Below, piece after piece: positions 5,802 to 6,535 of a stretch of DNA of 6,535 bases. The notes under the pieces are model-generated. The model saw nothing but the letters and a program-made list of their open reading frames with translations. It had not been told where the DNA came from and did not search any database. How positions within the stretch are numbered: the first letter of the stretch is position 1; each line of letters starts with the position of its first letter. Source of the DNA: Oscillospiraceae bacterium (GTDB lineage Bacteria > Bacillota > Clostridia > Christensenellales > Aristaeellaceae); NCBI GenBank assembly GCA_031266295.1, contig JAISBH010000094.1:1-6535 (forward strand), read 5' to 3'. Both the position numbers and the translations under genes were made by a program.

Positions 5802-5919
5802 AAGGGTTTCCTCCTTATAGTTTGGGGCTTCCCCCTCGCGCGAGTTGGGCAGGGCTGGCCAATCGCCCAATCACGATACGCTCACGGCGGTTTTCAGCCG
5901 GATTACAGAGCTAAAATAC
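5802..5919 (-). other. Structured intercistronic region between the paralogs
   Basis: These 118 nt between the stop of paralog B and the start of paralog A hold three adjoining inverted repeats: TTGGGC/GCCCAA (5845-5850 with 5865-5870), the palindrome CTCGCGCGAG (5835-5844) and GGGG/CCCC around GAAG (5824-5835, minus-strand reading). No T-run follows any of them, so read-through from B to A is possible. They may affect RNA stability or processing. No clear promoter was found. Confidence 0.35.
5810..5816 (-). promoter_or_regulatory. Ribosome binding site deciding the start of paralog A
   Basis: On the minus strand this reads AAGGAGG, with 8 nt to the ATG at 5801. It is the strongest ribosome binding site in the region and rules out the in-frame upstream TTG at 5870. 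Confidence 0.85.
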
Positions 5920-6303
5920 TTATGGTACTTCTGCTGTTGTTCCGCAATTCGCATCCGGCCATTGCGGGCAGTTTACGATTTCTTGGCTTTCCTCGTTCTC
6001 GCAAGCCGCCGACATGGTAAGTATCAGTTTCTTGCTTAGTGTGCACTCATAATCCGCAATGCTGAGCAGCAGACTTTGAATAGAATCCGACATATGGTCG
6101 TAGTCATCCATCGTGATCTCACACAGCATTGGATTCGCGGGATCAGAAAACATCTGGATTTCCTCACCCTTGGCGTTGATAATATGCGCCAGCGCATATT
6201 CCTGCATAGCCACTGACAGCATGATGTTTGCCAGCACCGTTTCGATCGTGGTACCGTCGGCGGCCAGTTCAGCATCCGGCACATATAGCGTAGGCATTGA
6301 CAT
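5920..6303 (-). CDS. Small acidic MSMP-family protein, paralog B (possible spore/surface protein)
   Basis: This 127-aa protein is clearly related to the downstream gene. It shares the MSMP start, a Y.PD motif at 7-10, and the core SVAMQEYALAHIINAKGEEIQ in residues 30-50, where about 12 of 22 positions match paralog A including both helix faces and the HxxNAxGE segment. FSD follows in both. A helical segment (about 72-100, SDSIQSLLLSIADYECTLSKKL) leads to a cysteine-richer tail; cysteines are at 61, 87, 101, 112 and 120, of which 87 aligns with C94 of A. It has no signal peptide or membrane span and is strongly acidic. GGGAGGG (6312-6318) lies 8 nt before the ATG and confirms the start. It is the first gene of the minus-strand pair. 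The cysteines would suit cross-linking in a spore coat or exosporium, but this is speculation; the biochemical role is not known. Confidence 0.8.
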   Translation of the reverse strand: MSMPTLYVPDAELAADGTTIETVLANIMLSVAMQEYALAHIINAKGEEIQMFSDPANPMLCEITMDDYDHMSDSIQSLLLSIADYECTLSKKLILTMSAACENEESQEIVNCPQWPDANCGTTAEVP

Positions 6304-6535
6304 AAGCGATACCCTCCCAATGCAAAGATTGCGGCGTTTTCGAGGGTGCCTACGATTTCCGCACAGCTACGCCGCGCGCCGCCGTGACAGCGCTCAGTAT
6401 TTCACCGAGCTGTCGCCAATATCGAACACCCTTTGCAACATCCTATGCAATGAAATATAGGTTGTGTCGCTGATGCTTGGACCAAATTAATTATCCGATC
6501 GGCAATAGCTACTTAATGTACAACTCATCTTCAAT
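6304..6535 (-). other. Upstream region of the MSMP paralog pair; no gene seen
   Basis: These 232 nt carry no frame that I would call a gene; the plus-strand reading through here is antisense to paralog B and has no ribosome binding site. The end of the window is AT-rich (6480-6535). The region should hold the promoter of the minus-strand pair; the best candidate is listed separately. GGGAGGG at 6312-6318 is the ribosome binding site of paralog B. Confidence 0.6.
6439..6465 (-). promoter_or_regulatory. Weak candidate sigma-K-type promoter for the paralog pair
   Basis: On the minus strand, CATAGGATG (6447-6439) matches the late mother-cell sigma-K -10 consensus CATANNNTA at all but the last base. 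An AC dinucleotide (6465-6464) sits 16 nt upstream, the spacing expected for the minimal sigma-K -35. The site is about 135 nt before the start codon. Such short consensus elements occur often by chance, so this is a lead and not a call. Confidence 0.2.

Noticed and set aside
5481..5820. Two plus-strand open frames opposite paralog A
   Set aside because: Both are antisense shadows lacking ribosome binding sites; the minus strand has the strong site and a paralog with the same sequence pattern.
5802..5870. Upstream extension of paralog A to a TTG start at 5870
   Set aside because: The added 23 residues cover the ribosome binding site and hairpins, have no ribosome binding site of their own, and break the shared MSMP start with paralog B.
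6113..6460. Plus-strand 115-aa open frame opposite paralog B and its upstream region
   Set aside because: It is largely antisense to paralog B, has no ribosome binding site and a low-complexity Ser/Ile/Ala composition typical of shadow frames.
1..6535. CRISPR array, insertion sequence or integrase
   Set aside because: No regularly spaced direct repeats, transposase or recombinase motifs were found on either strand.

Overview
The window most likely comes from a Gram-positive, spore-forming-type Firmicute (class Clostridia) of moderate-to-high GC. This rests on strong AGGAGG-type ribosome binding sites, an ECF sigma/anti-sigma pair of clostridial type, a VTC/DUF4956 pair, and two short proteins with the 'AHIINA.GE' core seen in Firmicutes spore- and surface-associated small proteins. 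The placement is inferred from family content; there is no rRNA or marker gene.

The layout is as follows. (1) 1-2277 (+): a tight three-gene operon with the 3' part of a membrane sensor histidine kinase, a DUF4956 membrane protein (6-nt gap) and a VTC-domain polyphosphate-polymerase-type protein (3-nt gap). It ends just before a perfect 44-bp palindrome at 2297-2340. (2) 2341-3037 (+): a structured non-coding leader, then a monocistronic gene for a small SH3b plus peptidoglycan-binding protein with no signal peptide or catalytic domain, closed by a strong hairpin terminator. (3) 3147-5257 (+): a regulatory operon with an ECF sigma factor (GTG start), an overlapping single-pass membrane anti-sigma-like protein with a repeated extracytoplasmic region, and a small protein with a sigma-region-4/DUF1492/ArpU-like helix-turn-helix. 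(4) 5258-5408: a non-coding gap between convergent genes, with hairpins. (5) 6303-5409 (-): two tandem paralogous genes for 127- and 130-aa acidic, cysteine-containing proteins that both begin MSMP. (6) 6304-6535: non-coding, holding the upstream region of the minus-strand pair.

How the parts may work together: region 1 looks like a sensor kinase tied to a membrane-anchored polyphosphate-type module. Region 3 is a self-contained envelope-signal circuit in which the anti-sigma protein would hold the sigma factor at the membrane; the third gene may be a co-regulator. Regions 2 and 5 encode small envelope or spore-surface candidates that could be outputs of such regulation, but nothing in the sequence proves a regulatory link. 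The most unusual observations are the three-fold 'E...G....W' motif in the anti-sigma protein, the extra region-4-like gene in the sigma operon, the MSMP paralog pair, the 44-bp palindrome and the chain of mutually exclusive pairings upstream of the SH3b gene.
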